Numbered from the stretch's first letter, positions 16,521 to 26,948 are shown. The stretch: 64,000 bases of DNA from Alicyclobacillus tolerans (GCF_900142255.1 NZ_FRAF01000003.1:1-64000), one strand, 5' to 3'. Notes: a model not told the origin generated them from the sequence alone. Numbers and translations: made by a program.

Positions 16521-17782
16521 CACCTCCAACTATCCAGATTCTATGTGATTCTGTGCTCGCGATCCATCCCTATGTTTACGTTTCAATATCTGTAACCATT
16601 TTTGTTTGCTGACTTGGAACTTTAACCACTTGTTTTGCCCCTTTAAAACTCTCCCCTTTTTGCGCTACGATTGTCCACTGCCTGTCCTTCGATAAGCACC
16701 GCCTCAAAGTCTCAAATCCCTTGTGGCAGTAAGGAAGATCGACCCAAACAACTTACGGAAAACATAAACCTATATATGTGAGAAAAACATGAGGGAGATT
16801 ATGGGGGTAGGGCGAACGAACCATAGAGTTTTGTGCCAAAGTAGAAGGGTAGAAGAGCGCTACTGTTTCATGACCAATTGCGAAGGTTGCAAAACTGCAT
16901 TGGTATTGATAACTGCGGTAAGGGAAAAGATGTGTCTCAATCAACGCAAATCAGACATGAGAGCATTGTGAAATAGAGTGAAGTCGATGGTACCCCTCTG
17001 GCGAGCGGAGGTCTAAAAGCGCAGAAAATGCAAAGAGTTGACTCCTGGTGTCGAGGTACCCTCATCGACCTGCCAGGGTTGCCTGCGATTAAGGACAAAA
17101 CCCTTGTTCAATCAACGCCTTCGCGGTGGGGAGATTGGAATTGGGAAACAGGAAGATACTCAACTGCCAGTATGCAGGTTTGTAAACAACGTAAGTGAAA
17201 CTGCAACTCCGTGGGATGCTCAGTAATCCCGTGATTTGTGGAGTAGACAGCCAGCGTAAGAACCGCGAAGGAGTAGCTTCGCCCTCATAAGTGTAAGCCA
17301 TCATGTAGACTGAACCCAACGTCCCAAAGTCCCCCCTGAACTGTGGATGCAGTCGTGACTTCTCCTTGCGGCTTTGTGACAGACCTTCAGTGTTGAGCAA
17401 CCATCCCAATGGAACTGTTTGATTTTCAGCAAATGTAATTGTTTATGGTTTCATTTATGTAAACATATCAGGTTCAGGTTATGCGGCTGTTTATGCTTGG
17501 GTTTATGGATACAGTTATGTTTTGTTCCACGGAACGATGTACTAATGTAAAGACACGGCTTAGGTATAGCAGTCCTTAGCCATCGCATACCCGAAAATCT
17601 GGATCCCGTTTCTATCAGCCTTCGCAAAACGCATCTCTGCCCTGACCTCACTTTTCCCTGCAAACTCAGCCCTTCTCCCGACCCTAAGACCGAATAACTT
17701 CTATGCCTCTTGAGTAAAAGAAATAGATTCGAAAATACACCAGGATTCCCTTTGCGGGAAACATTGCAGGAGGCGAACAGAT
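16521..17782. other. Long gene-poor stretch with repeats
   Basis: About 1.25 kb without a convincing gene. It contains TGTTTACGTTT at 16572, a GC-balanced block at 16980-17400 with several short hairpins (for example CCTCT/GGAGG near 17000 and GTCGA/TCGAC near 17050) that might be a decayed structured RNA, and a cluster of GTTTATG/TGTAAAC motifs at 17433-17520. Nothing could be assigned to a known RNA family. Confidence 0.35.
17425..17531. repeat. GTTTATG / TGTAAAC motif cluster
   Basis: Within about 100 bases GTTTATG or TTTATG(G/T) occurs five times and TGTAA(A/T)(C/T) twice, beginning with TTCAGCAAATGTAA as in the 11.6 kb cluster. It lies 250 bases before the XRE regulator gene, so binding sites for a regulator or a recombinase are possible. 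Confidence 0.4.
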
Positions 17783-18229
17783 GTGAGCAATGATCACGGT
17801 AAGCGTGAAATCCCTGACTCGGTAGGAGCGCGGATTCGGTATCTGAGGAAGCAACTCAACCTCTCACTCAAGGACTTGGAGCGTATGACTGGAGTGTCGC
17901 CGAGCTACATCAATCGGCTGGAGAAGAATCATAGAAAGGCTCCGAGCGTGCCAATCATCTACAAGCTGGCACCCGCCCTTGGAGTTTCACCGCAGGAACT
18001 CATGGAGATGACCGAAGAGGAGCAGAGGGAAAAAGATGTGATTGAGCTTGTCCTTACACATCACTACACCATATGCAACGGTATCCCAGCGACGCAACCC
18101 ATGAAGGACGGTCTTGCTGAGATGTTGCAGACGGTGATGAGCAGTGATCTGGATGGAACGAACAAGGTGCGTGACAGCATCGTGATCATCGAAAAAGTAC
18201 GGGAGTTTCTGAAGCTGATTAGGGAATAA
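17783..18229 (+). CDS. XRE-family transcriptional regulator
   Basis: GTG 17783 follows AGGAGGCG. Residues 13-70 form a standard Cro/C1-type helix-turn-helix: GARIRYLRKQLNLSLKDLER, MTGVSPSYINRLEKNHRKAP, IIYKLAPALGVSPQELMEM. The C-terminal half is helical and probably dimerises. It is directly upstream of the nuclease-like gene and the type I restriction operon, and is a reasonable candidate to control them, although a hairpin separates it from the next gene. Confidence 0.85.
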   Translation: MSNDHGKREIPDSVGARIRYLRKQLNLSLKDLERMTGVSPSYINRLEKNHRKAPSVPIIYKLAPALGVSPQELMEMTEEEQREKDVIELVLTHHYTICNGIPATQPMKDGLAEMLQTVMSSDLDGTNKVRDSIVIIEKVREFLKLIRE

Positions 18230-18306
18230 CCGTGAACCAGGTAGAGAGGACTCCTTGATAGGGGTTCTCTCGTCATTGTTAAAGGAAACACAAGGAGGCT
18301 CATTCT

Positions 18307-19275
18307 ATGAGTTTGAAAGGAAGCGAACGTGAATTCATTTTCTCGCTGTACCTGAAGGAGCACAAATCCATTCTGGAGGATGTTATGGGGAGAGGGATGA
18401 CTGACCCGTTGCTTGAATCATATTGGCAGGGATACAAGCTCGATCTGTTCGGTTATGACAGGGCTATGGGAACGCCTATCGTTTCTGAAATTTGGCTCGG
18501 AAAATCGGACAGCTACCACCAGGAGCGGTTGTTGAAGCTGATCGATGTACTGGATGAAGGAACGATGTTGCTGTACCTGGCATTTGGTTTCCAGGTCAGG
18601 CATGTTCGAGAACTGGAACAACGAGTGGGTAGCGGTAGTAAACCTATGAAACTGCTGTTGGTTCGGATTACAGATGAGATTATGGAACCGCTTGAAAAGC
18701 TCAATTCGATGCACAAGTTGGAGGTATACGGCTCGCTGGGGTTATTGGGCGAAATTCTCAATCTCCTTCGGGTCGTCCAGACCATTGAACATCCGCTATA
18801 CAGGCACCTGATCCCAAAGCACATCCCTACTGACCATGCTTTCGACTTCAAAAAGCGTGTGGACGTGAATCGCTACTTGCTGTATCGATTGCGTGAGGCT
18901 GTCCCTAACTTCTTGCCACTCCAACGAGAAAAGCACTTCATCGAGGACAACGCCACAATTATCCTTGGCGGCGGGCGTACAGGGATACAATTCTACATCT
19001 CGGCAAGAAATAGAAGGAACCTGGCATTTGTAGAATTGCGATTTGACGAATCGAATCGTGAGTTATTTCAACTGTTCGCGACGAAACCGTGGATTTTGAA
19101 GGAAAAGATTGATGACAGGGTGAAGGTTCAAGACAATACCATCGGGTGCTCTTTCAAGGTGTGTGACACGGTTGAAGCCACAGTGGATGAATTGGCGCGG
19201 ATCTTTAGCAGGATGATTAAGCACATTGGCTATCCGTTGTTCGATATCTTGCAGTATGAGCGTCAGATGGCGTGA
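18307..19275 (+). CDS. PD-(D/E)XK-like / DUF4268 protein linked to type I restriction
   Basis: A 322-residue protein with ATG 18307 after AAGGAGG. The N-terminal part has a nuclease-like core, KLDLFGYDRAMGTPIVSEIW, resembling the D...E-x-K strands, but the Lys position is Trp, so catalysis is uncertain. The C-terminal part (GGRTGIQFYISARNRR, AFVELRFDESNRELF, WILKEKIDD) fits DUF4268, a domain often found next to type I systems. It lies 240 bases upstream of the S/M/S/R operon. A DNA-binding or anti-phage accessory role is inferred. Confidence 0.55.
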   Translation: MSLKGSEREFIFSLYLKEHKSILEDVMGRGMTDPLLESYWQGYKLDLFGYDRAMGTPIVSEIWLGKSDSYHQERLLKLIDVLDEGTMLLYLAFGFQVRHVRELEQRVGSGSKPMKLLLVRITDEIMEPLEKLNSMHKLEVYGSLGLLGEILNLLRVVQTIEHPLYRHLIPKHIPTDHAFDFKKRVDVNRYLLYRLREAVPNFLPLQREKHFIEDNATIILGGGRTGIQFYISARNRRNLAFVELRFDESNRELFQLFATKPWILKEKIDDRVKVQDNTIGCSFKVCDTVEATVDELARIFSRMIKHIGYPLFDILQYERQMA

Positions 19276-19296
19276 TAGAGCAGAGAGGAGAGCAAA

Positions 19297-19317
19297 GGCG
19301 TTGGGATAACCAACGCC
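19297..19317. terminator. Hairpin between the DUF4268 gene and the type I operon
   Basis: A perfect 8-bp stem, GGCGTTGG / CCAACGCC, with a five-base loop, 22 bases after the stop. No T-run follows on the plus strand, so termination would be weak. Confidence 0.4.
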
Positions 19318-19426
19318 AATACATAAAAAACAAGCCTCAGATGCCTATTTCTGCGATACTGCCCACCATTCTCGGCGCTTCCTCCTCACTACATGTTGAT
19401 CCTCTCGCAAGCTTGGTAAATTATAC

Positions 19427-19455
19427 TTGACCACGAAGAAATAATGTTATATTGT
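19427..19455 (+). promoter_or_regulatory. Sigma-A-type promoter for the type I operon
   Basis: TTGACC and TATTGT separated by exactly 17 bases, about 60 bases before the first gene of the operon at 19516. Confidence 0.6.
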
Positions 19456-19515
19456 TTATTTGACAACAACATCGACGATGCAAAATTGTATATTTAACAT
19501 GAGAGGAGGGGGCGA

Positions 19516-20094
19516 ATGAAGCTTGGTCAAGTAGCGGGGATTAAGACAGGGCTGGTGCTGACCCGAAAAAAAGCGGAAGTAGACTACGATGTGAAGGCGC
19601 AATATCGGTTGGTTACGCTGAAGAACATCAGTCTTGACGGAACATTCTCCGATGAGGCGTTCGAGTTGTTCCAAAGCAACGACGAGTTGGACGCCGACCA
19701 TTTCACTCAGGTTGGTGACATATTGGTTAGGCTGAGCCATCCGTATACGACGGTTTACATACAAGAGGAACAGCAGGGATTACTCATACCGTCGTACTTT
19801 GCTGTGATTCGTTTGTATTCCAGCGTCGTCGCACCTGCTTTCGTAGCTTGGTATTTGAATACTGAACGTGTAAAAAATGAATTGCTTAAACATCAAACAG
19901 GGACGAACATCCCGACCACCAACAAGAGTGCTCTTGCACAGGTGGATATCCCTCGTGTGCCGATTGAGAAACAGCGGATGATTATTGAACTCAATGCTTT
20001 GCACCAAAAGGAAATAGGGCTTTATCAACAATTGATCAAGGAGAAACAGAAACTCAATACGTTAGTGACTTATACGATAGCGAACATAAGTTGA
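19516..20094 (+). CDS. Half-length type I restriction specificity subunit
   Basis: 192 residues, about half the size of a normal HsdS. It has a single target-recognition region (QYRLVTLKNISLDGTFSDE ... GDILVRLSHPYTTVYI ... PSYFAVIRLY) and one conserved helix end (IPRVPIEKQRMIIELNALHQ, then a coiled stretch). GAGGAGGGGG precedes ATG 19516. It overlaps the HsdM frame start region, so translation is coupled. A half S subunit can dimerise to read a palindromic site, or pair with the full S subunit encoded further on. Confidence 0.75.
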   Translation: MKLGQVAGIKTGLVLTRKKAEVDYDVKAQYRLVTLKNISLDGTFSDEAFELFQSNDELDADHFTQVGDILVRLSHPYTTVYIQEEQQGLLIPSYFAVIRLYSSVVAPAFVAWYLNTERVKNELLKHQTGTNIPTTNKSALAQVDIPRVPIEKQRMIIELNALHQKEIGLYQQLIKEKQKLNTLVTYTIANIS

Positions 20095-20105
20095 GGAGGA
20101 TTTTC

Positions 20106-21644
20106 GTGACAGACCAGAATGAAAATATTCAAGGTAAGATCAACAACATCCTTTGGCAAGCCTGTGACACGTTTAGGGGCAAGATTGACTCCAGTATCTA
20201 CAAAGACTACATCCTTGTCATGCTATTCGTGAAGTACCTTAGTGACACCTATAAAGAGAAGTTGGATGAGTACAAGGATCGTTACAAGGGCGACGAGGAA
20301 CGGGTCAAGAGGGCAATGTCGCGAGAACGGTTCGTCTTGGACGAGATTTCGACGTTTGACTATCTCTACTCGCAAAGAAATAACTCTGAAATTGGCATGA
20401 TTATCAACAAGGCATTGGAACACTTGGAGAATGAGAACACAGGTAAATTGCGTGGCGTGTTCAGGAACATCGACTTCAATTCAGAAGCGATTTTGGGCAA
20501 ATCGAAAGAACGTAACGCCATGCTCAAGACTCTCCTGGAGGATTTCAACAAACTCGATCTGAGACCCTCTGTTGTCGGTCACGACGATATCATCGGCAAC
20601 TCGTATCAGTACATGATTGAGCGGTTTGCCAGTGATGCAGGTAAGAAGGGAGGAGAGTTTTTTACTCCCTCAATGGTGTCAGAACTGCTGGCGCGATTAG
20701 TGAAGCCACAGGAGAATGATCGGATTTATGACCCAACCTGTGGTTCAGGTTCGCTTCTGATTCGCGTAGTCAATCAAGTACCAAATCGAAAAGTAGCTGT
20801 CTACGGGCAAGAGCGTAATGGTCAAACGCACTCGTTGGCGTTGATGAATATGTACCTGCACGGTATTGACGATGCGAAGATTCTGTGGGGAGACACGTTG
20901 TCGAACCCGCTCCATCTGGAAGACGGCAAGCTCATGAAATTTCAGGTCATTGTCGCGAATCCTCCCTTCTCTCTCGATAAGTGGGCGATGGGCTTTAGCG
21001 GAGACAAAGCCGACGACGATAAACCATTTAAGATGGAGGCAAGCCTCGACCCGTACCGTAGGTTTGAGTGGGGTGTTCCACCAAGTTCAAAGGGGGATTA
21101 CGCCTTTGTGCAACACATGCTGTATTCCCTGGCTGAGAATGGACGAATGGCAGTCATCCTTCCTCATGGCGTTTTATTCAGAGGTGGGAGTGAAGCGAAA
21201 ATCCGCCAACAAATCATCGAGCATAACTTACTCGATGCGGTAATTGGACTGCCACAAGGATTGTTTTTTGGAACAGGTATTCCTACGTGTGTAATGGTGT
21301 TCAAAAAGAACAGGACGAGACGTGAAGTCCTGTTCATTGATGCGTCAGGTGAAGAACACTACGAGAAGGGCAAGAATCAGAATCAATTAAGGGAGTCTGA
21401 TATTAGGAAGATCGTCGAGACCTATGATGCTTTCAAGGTTGAGGAAAAGTATTCTTATGTCGCGTCCATCGAGGAGATAAAGGACAACGAGTACAACCTG
21501 AATATTCCACGGTATGTAGATACATTCGAGGAAGAAGAGATTGTCAATATGGATGAAGTACAAGAAAACATAACACGGATTAAACGTCAAATTGCTGATG
21601 TGGAAGAGAAGATGGCAAGGTATCTACGACAACTCGGAATATAA
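20106..21644 (+). CDS. hsdM: Type I restriction-modification methyltransferase subunit HsdM
   Basis: GTG 20106 follows GAGGAGG. The 512-residue protein contains the N-terminal helical HsdM_N region (LWQACDTFRGKIDSSIYKDY), the SAM-binding motif DPTCGSGSLLI and the catalytic NPPF motif, so it is an adenine-N6 methyltransferase. It methylates the recognition site with HsdS and forms the R2M2S complex with HsdR. Length and motifs are intact. It is flanked by the half and full S genes in the order S-M-S-R. Confidence 0.95.
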   Translation: MTDQNENIQGKINNILWQACDTFRGKIDSSIYKDYILVMLFVKYLSDTYKEKLDEYKDRYKGDEERVKRAMSRERFVLDEISTFDYLYSQRNNSEIGMIINKALEHLENENTGKLRGVFRNIDFNSEAILGKSKERNAMLKTLLEDFNKLDLRPSVVGHDDIIGNSYQYMIERFASDAGKKGGEFFTPSMVSELLARLVKPQENDRIYDPTCGSGSLLIRVVNQVPNRKVAVYGQERNGQTHSLALMNMYLHGIDDAKILWGDTLSNPLHLEDGKLMKFQVIVANPPFSLDKWAMGFSGDKADDDKPFKMEASLDPYRRFEWGVPPSSKGDYAFVQHMLYSLAENGRMAVILPHGVLFRGGSEAKIRQQIIEHNLLDAVIGLPQGLFFGTGIPTCVMVFKKNRTRREVLFIDASGEEHYEKGKNQNQLRESDIRKIVETYDAFKVEEKYSYVASIEEIKDNEYNLNIPRYVDTFEEEEIVNMDEVQENITRIKRQIADVEEKMARYLRQLGI

Positions 21645-21677
21645 TTGAATTGCACGTCGGCCGAGTGGAGGTTTGTC

Positions 21678-23009
21678 ATGAGGACATTACAAGAAGAAAA
21701 GGGCGGAATACACGGTCAGTATCCTTTAGACTGGGGTGAAACTACCCTGGGGGAATTAGGTACATTTTTCAAGGGGAAGGGAATTACTAAAAGAGAGACG
21801 AGTCCTACTGGGTTGCCATGCATTAGGTACGGAGAGATATATACGGATCATAACTACGTGATAAAAAACTTCGTATCTTATATAAGTGCCGATGTTGCTA
21901 AAAATAGCACGAGAATTCAAAGGGGAGACATATTATTCGCGGTTTCGGGGGAAACAGCAGAGGAAATTGGAAAGTCAGTAGTATATCTCGGCGATGAGGA
22001 GGCCTATGCGGGTGGCGACATCGTAATATTTAGACCTCGGAATGCGAATAGTCTTTTCCTTTCGTATGTACTGAATTCTACGAGCCTCGCAAGACAGCGA
22101 GCCAGATTAGGAGAAGGTTACTCGGTAGTTCACATCTACTCCGATGAACTAAGGACATTAAGAGTACCTATGCCTCCTGTATGGGAACAACAGAGAATCG
22201 CAGAGATTCTTTACACCTGGGATGAAGCCATTGAATTGAAAGAGGAACACATCGCGCGGAAGAAAGACCGCAAATATGGGTTAATGCAGAGCTTACTATT
22301 CGGAAAAATTCGATGGAATGAAGCTGAAAAGGGGACGAAAGATAGCATTTGTCAGCGGTTAAAAATGATGCAACAGAGGAAAATTCCTGCAGGATATCAA
22401 AAAAGGAAGTGGATGATTATTCCTGATGACTGGAGATTTGTCAAAATCGGCGATATTGCAGAGCAGGTATCAATTTCCAACGAGGAAAATTATGATTACC
22501 CCGTTCTTTCGTGTACTAAATACGACGGCTTGGTAGATTCGCTAAATTACTTTGGAAGAAGAGTATTTAGCGAAGACCTATCAAATTATAAAGTTGTACG
22601 CAGGAATCACTTTGCATACGCGACTAATCACATTGAGGAAGGTTCAATTGGCCTTCAAAATCGATACGACTGTGGTTTAGTAAGTCCCATGTACACTGTC
22701 TTTAAGGTAAATGAGAAGGTGGCAGATATAAACTATCTGTACTCGCTTCTAAAAACCGAAAACTATCGAAGAGTTTTTGAAATGATGATGTCCGCATCTG
22801 TGGACAGAAGGGGTAGTCTACGGTGGAAGGATTTTTCCAAGATACAAATACCGCTTCCGTCACTGGAAGAACAGAAGAAAATTGCCGAGGTTCTAACAGT
22901 AGCTGATGAAGAGATAACACTTTTGGAGCAAGAGTTAAAACAGCTTTATCAGCAGAAGAACGGACTTATGCAACTTCTCTTGACGGGAAAGGTCAGGGTT
23001 CAGGTTTGA
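21678..23009 (+). CDS. hsdS: Type I restriction specificity subunit HsdS
   Basis: ATG 21678 (after GGAGG, six-base spacing) gives 443 residues. Two target-recognition domains are visible, the first ending with VWEQQRIAEILYTWDEA and the second with LEEQKKIAEVLTVADEE, which are the conserved helical repeats that set the spacing between the two half-sites. Each is preceded by variable DNA-reading sequence. Full-length, no frameshift. It directs HsdM and HsdR to a bipartite target. Confidence 0.93.
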   Translation: MRTLQEEKGGIHGQYPLDWGETTLGELGTFFKGKGITKRETSPTGLPCIRYGEIYTDHNYVIKNFVSYISADVAKNSTRIQRGDILFAVSGETAEEIGKSVVYLGDEEAYAGGDIVIFRPRNANSLFLSYVLNSTSLARQRARLGEGYSVVHIYSDELRTLRVPMPPVWEQQRIAEILYTWDEAIELKEEHIARKKDRKYGLMQSLLFGKIRWNEAEKGTKDSICQRLKMMQQRKIPAGYQKRKWMIIPDDWRFVKIGDIAEQVSISNEENYDYPVLSCTKYDGLVDSLNYFGRRVFSEDLSNYKVVRRNHFAYATNHIEEGSIGLQNRYDCGLVSPMYTVFKVNEKVADINYLYSLLKTENYRRVFEMMMSASVDRRGSLRWKDFSKIQIPLPSLEEQKKIAEVLTVADEEITLLEQELKQLYQQKNGLMQLLLTGKVRVQV

Positions 23010-23057
23010 ATTGAGACTTGGCTTTTACTCTGCGCTAACACATAGGAGGGTGGTAAG

Positions 23058-26000
23058 ATGCCACTGGCAGAGGATTTCAATGAAGAGAATATCAGTCAGA
23101 TACCAGCAATTGAAGTCTTACGAGGGCTGAAGTACACGTATCTACCTACGAAAGAAGTAGAAAAGATGCGGGGTAACTTGCATCAAGTTCTCTTACGAGA
23201 AGTTCTTGAACAGCAACTTCGAAAGAACACTTATGAGTACAAGGGTGTTACCTACAAGTTTAGCGAGAAGAACATTCAACAGGCAATTCGTGATTTAGAT
23301 GAACCGTTGACGGACGGACTCGTCAGAACTAACGAGAAGATTTACGAGTCGCTGATGTTGGGGAGGAGCTACTCGGAGAACCTCCCCGATGGCTCCAAAA
23401 AGTCTTTTTCCCTTCAGTACATCGATTGGGATCATTGGGATAACAACGTATTTCATGTGGCTGAGGAATTCTCCGTCGAACGAATGGACGGGCGAGAGAC
23501 GATTCGCCCTGACATTGTATTGTTCGTCAATGGGATTCCGTTTGCCGTGATAGAGTGCAAAAAGGCTTCCATCTCGATGGATCAGGGAATCAGCCAGATG
23601 CTTCGCAATCACCGTAAGGATTATGCCCCACAACTGTTTAAGTTTGTTCAGATTATCATGTCCACCAACAAGAATGAGACCCAATATGCAACATGTGCTA
23701 CTCCGAAGAAATTTTGGACTGTGTGGCAGGAGCAAGATGAAGCATGGCTCCAGGAACAACTGAGCCGAACGGTTCATGACCGTCTTCCTACTACGCAGGA
23801 CAAGAACATCATCTCGTTGTTCCATCCTGAACGGTTACTGGAACTGACTAAATATTTCATCGTCTATGATAAGGATGTCAAGAAGATCGCAAGGTATCAG
23901 CAGTATTTCGTCATTAAGGAGATCATTGACACCATTCTTCACGAGACGGATGAACATGGGAATCGTCAAGGTGGGGTGATTTGGCACACCCAAGGTGTTG
24001 GGAAGAGCCTGACCATGGTGATGCTGGCGAAATACATTCTGTCTGAACTGACCCAGTATAACCCGAAGGTGATATTGGTTACTGACCGAAAGAACCTGGA
24101 CAAACAAATTCATCGTACTTTCAATCATTCCAGGCTTAAGGCAAGTCGTGCGACGACTGGAAAACACCTGGTCAGCCTGATCAACGATAACAGCGCGGAT
24201 ATCGTTACCACACTTGTCCACAAGTTTGACACCGCATCAGGGCAACAGCAAAAAATCCTATCCAAGGACGTGTTCGTACTCGTCGATGAGTCTCATCGGA
24301 CACAGTATGGTGAGTTACACTTAAAAATGAAACAGGTGTTCCCGAACGCTTGCTATTTAGGCTTTACAGGGACACCTCTGTTGCGGAAAGAGAAAAATAC
24401 CATCGTGAAATTCGGGAAGATGTTCCGACCATATACCATGGCAGACGGTGTTCGGGACAAGATTATTGCTCCATTACTTTATGAGGGCAAGATGGTTGAT
24501 CAGACGGTTAACCGAAAAGCCATCGACCTCCGCCTGGATATGATCACCCGACACTTGAACGACAAGCAAAAAGAAGAGGTCATGAAAAAGTGGTCGCAGT
24601 TTGAACGGATTGCATCATCGGATCAGCGGATTAAGTTGATCGCGTTCGATATCAACGAGCACTTTCTAAAGCACTACAAGACGAAGGACATCCACTATAC
24701 TGCGATGTTAGCCACAAACAGCAAACTCGAAGCCATTCGCTACTTAGAAGCCTTTGAAGAACTCGGTGATTTGAACTGTGCTGTTGTCATTTCACCTCCC
24801 GATCAACGTGAAGGTTACACCGAAGTCGATGAAGCATCGGAGGACAAGGTTCAGCAGTTCTGGAAGAAGATGATGGACAAGTATGGCGACGAGGACAATT
24901 ACGAAGATAGCATCAAGGATGAGTTCGTAAACGGGGATGAGCTTGATCTGTTAATCGTCGTAGATAAGCTCCTTACTGGCTTTGATGCGCCCAATGTCTG
25001 CGTCTTGTACGTGGATAAACCCCTCAAGGAGCATAATCTACTGCAAGCCATCGCAAGAGCAAACAGGCTGTACGAAGGAAAAGACTACGGTTTGATCATC
25101 GACTATCGTGGGCTGTTGACCAAACTGGATGAAGCGATGGAAATGTATGCTGGAGCGGGACTGGAGAACTTCGACCCCAAAGACTTGAAAGGTGCCATTT
25201 ATGATGTCATCACCGTTATCGGGGATCTGCGCCATTACTACACGGAGCTTGTGAATATCTTCATTCCAGTGAAGAACAAGAACGATGTAGAAGAGTACGA
25301 GGTTCTGCTTGCAAACGATGAACTGCGAGAACACTTTTATTCCGTTTTAAGTTCGTTCGGGAGAAACCTGGGTATCGCATTAGAGTCCGAAGCCATTTAC
25401 AACGCTCTCGGTGCGGACGAACTCAATCGATACAAACGCGACTTGAAGTTCTACCAGGAACTTAGAAAGAGCGTGAAGCTCCGCTACAGCGATTCCATCG
25501 ATCACAAAGAATATGAAGCCAAGATGCAGATGCTCATGGATAACTATATCTCGGCGGAGGAAATCATCCGCATCACAAATCCCGTGGACATCATGGATGA
25601 GAAGGGCTTTGAGGAGGAGTTGAAACGCCTCAAATCGCCCAGAGCAAGGGCGGACGCGATTCGAACCAGGCTGTCCAAACGAATCAATGCTAAGTGGGAT
25701 GAGAATCCAGCCTATTACAAGAAATTCTCACAACGCATCGAAGAAGCCATCAAAGCCTATAAAGAGCAACGGATTACCGAAGCTGAATACTGGTCGAGAA
25801 TGCAGGATATCATGAGGGATTTTCGCAAAGGCACATCGGGGGTCAATTACCCCCCCAACCTACGAAGTAATGTCAACGCCCAAGCTTTCTACGGCGTTGC
25901 ACTGGAGGTGTTCCAAGAATCCAATGACGTAAGCGACAAGCAAGAATTACTGGGTGAGTTGGCTTTAAAGATTGACCAAATCATTGAAAGCCACAGCAAG

Positions 26001-26159
26001 GTTGATTGGCACGATAACACCGAGGTGCATAATCGGATCGCGCAGGAATTGGACGATTTGCTCTATGATTTCGCGGAAGAGTACCACTTCACGTTGACTT
26101 TTGACGATATCGACAAATTGATCGAGAGTGTGAAGACAGTTGCCTTACGACGATACTGA
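23058..26159 (+). CDS. hsdR: Type I restriction endonuclease subunit HsdR
   Basis: 1033 residues, the normal length. The N-terminal nuclease core is RPDIVLFVNGIPFAVIECKK (Asp, Glu-x-Lys). The translocase follows with Walker A HTQGVGKSLTMVML, Walker B FVLVDESHRTQYG, motif III LGFTGTPL, and later helicase motifs (LLTGFDAPN, QAIARANR). It cuts unmodified DNA at a distance after ATP-driven translocation. ATG 23058 follows AGGAGGGTGG. The reading frame overlaps the next gene's start by about 20 bases, so they are coupled. Confidence 0.95.
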   Translation: MPLAEDFNEENISQIPAIEVLRGLKYTYLPTKEVEKMRGNLHQVLLREVLEQQLRKNTYEYKGVTYKFSEKNIQQAIRDLDEPLTDGLVRTNEKIYESLMLGRSYSENLPDGSKKSFSLQYIDWDHWDNNVFHVAEEFSVERMDGRETIRPDIVLFVNGIPFAVIECKKASISMDQGISQMLRNHRKDYAPQLFKFVQIIMSTNKNETQYATCATPKKFWTVWQEQDEAWLQEQLSRTVHDRLPTTQDKNIISLFHPERLLELTKYFIVYDKDVKKIARYQQYFVIKEIIDTILHETDEHGNRQGGVIWHTQGVGKSLTMVMLAKYILSELTQYNPKVILVTDRKNLDKQIHRTFNHSRLKASRATTGKHLVSLINDNSADIVTTLVHKFDTASGQQQKILSKDVFVLVDESHRTQYGELHLKMKQVFPNACYLGFTGTPLLRKEKNTIVKFGKMFRPYTMADGVRDKIIAPLLYEGKMVDQTVNRKAIDLRLDMITRHLNDKQKEEVMKKWSQFERIASSDQRIKLIAFDINEHFLKHYKTKDIHYTAMLATNSKLEAIRYLEAFEELGDLNCAVVISPPDQREGYTEVDEASEDKVQQFWKKMMDKYGDEDNYEDSIKDEFVNGDELDLLIVVDKLLTGFDAPNVCVLYVDKPLKEHNLLQAIARANRLYEGKDYGLIIDYRGLLTKLDEAMEMYAGAGLENFDPKDLKGAIYDVITVIGDLRHYYTELVNIFIPVKNKNDVEEYEVLLANDELREHFYSVLSSFGRNLGIALESEAIYNALGADELNRYKRDLKFYQELRKSVKLRYSDSIDHKEYEAKMQMLMDNYISAEEIIRITNPVDIMDEKGFEEELKRLKSPRARADAIRTRLSKRINAKWDENPAYYKKFSQRIEEAIKAYKEQRITEAEYWSRMQDIMRDFRKGTSGVNYPPNLRSNVNAQAFYGVALEVFQESNDVSDKQELLGELALKIDQIIESHSKVDWHDNTEVHNRIAQELDDLLYDFAEEYHFTLTFDDIDKLIESVKTVALRRY

Positions 26160-26895
26160 CAAATCAAATGGTGTGGAGTTTCATCAGGTGGAATACGGGG
26201 ATCGGTTGATCAAGTTCACGTTGGAGAGGAAGAACGTCAAAAACGTGAACCTCCACATCAAGCCTGACATGACCGTTGCTGTTTCAGCGAATCCGAGCGT
26301 ACCCATGGAGTTTATTCTGGACTTTGTGAAGCGCAAGGCACCGTGGATTGTGAAAAATGTTCACTACTTCAGAGATGTGCAACCAGACAGTGAACGGAAA
26401 CGGGAATTTGTCAGCGGTGAGTCATTTCAATTTCTTGGAAAGCAGTATCGGTTGCGGGTTGAAGAGGCACAAGGTGAGGGAGTAATGCTTGATGGTGGCT
26501 TCATCTATCTGAGGGTAAAGAACGTGACCGATACCGTCAGGAAGAGGAATCTCTTTGACCAGTGGATGAGGGAACAGGCTAATGGTGTCTTTTCTGAGTC
26601 TCTGGAGAAAGTGTACTTGTCACTACAAAAATACGACATTCCAAAGCCAGAAATTCAGATTCGCACCATGAAGGCAAGGTGGGGGTCGTGCTTAAGGGAC
26701 TCCCACGCCATTCTTCTTAATTTCGAGTTGATCAAGGCTCCGAAGTACTGCATAGAGTACGTCATTTTACACGAATTGACCCACTTTCTTCATAAGAACC
26801 ATAATGAGCGATTTTACGGTTTTCTAAGTGCCTTGATGCCCGATTGGGAGAAGCGCAAAGCCATTTTGGACGAAGAGATAGTCCGTGATTTGTAA
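26140..26895 (+). CDS. YgjP-type (DUF45, M48-like) metallohydrolase
   Basis: The gene begins at a TTG inside the hsdR 3' end (or GTG 26173). The product ends with the zinc motif ILHELTHFLHKNHNERFY (HExxH plus a downstream His) preceded by the family signature RTMKARWGSC and NFELIKAP. These are diagnostic for the YgjP/SprT-like family, often encoded right after hsdR in type I systems. Members have UTP pyrophosphatase or peptidase-like activity; the role in restriction is not settled. Confidence 0.85.
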   Translation: MPYDDTDKSNGVEFHQVEYGDRLIKFTLERKNVKNVNLHIKPDMTVAVSANPSVPMEFILDFVKRKAPWIVKNVHYFRDVQPDSERKREFVSGESFQFLGKQYRLRVEEAQGEGVMLDGGFIYLRVKNVTDTVRKRNLFDQWMREQANGVFSESLEKVYLSLQKYDIPKPEIQIRTMKARWGSCLRDSHAILLNFELIKAPKYCIEYVILHELTHFLHKNHNERFYGFLSALMPDWEKRKAILDEEIVRDL

Positions 26896-26948
26896 CCGAT
26901 TCCGATTACTTAAGATTTATCCAGGACAATACAAGGTGGTGTCCTACT

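Noticed and set aside
16980-17400. Possible group II intron or other ribozyme
   Set aside because: Several short hairpins are present, but I could not find the expected 5' end, domain V or a reverse transcriptase gene.
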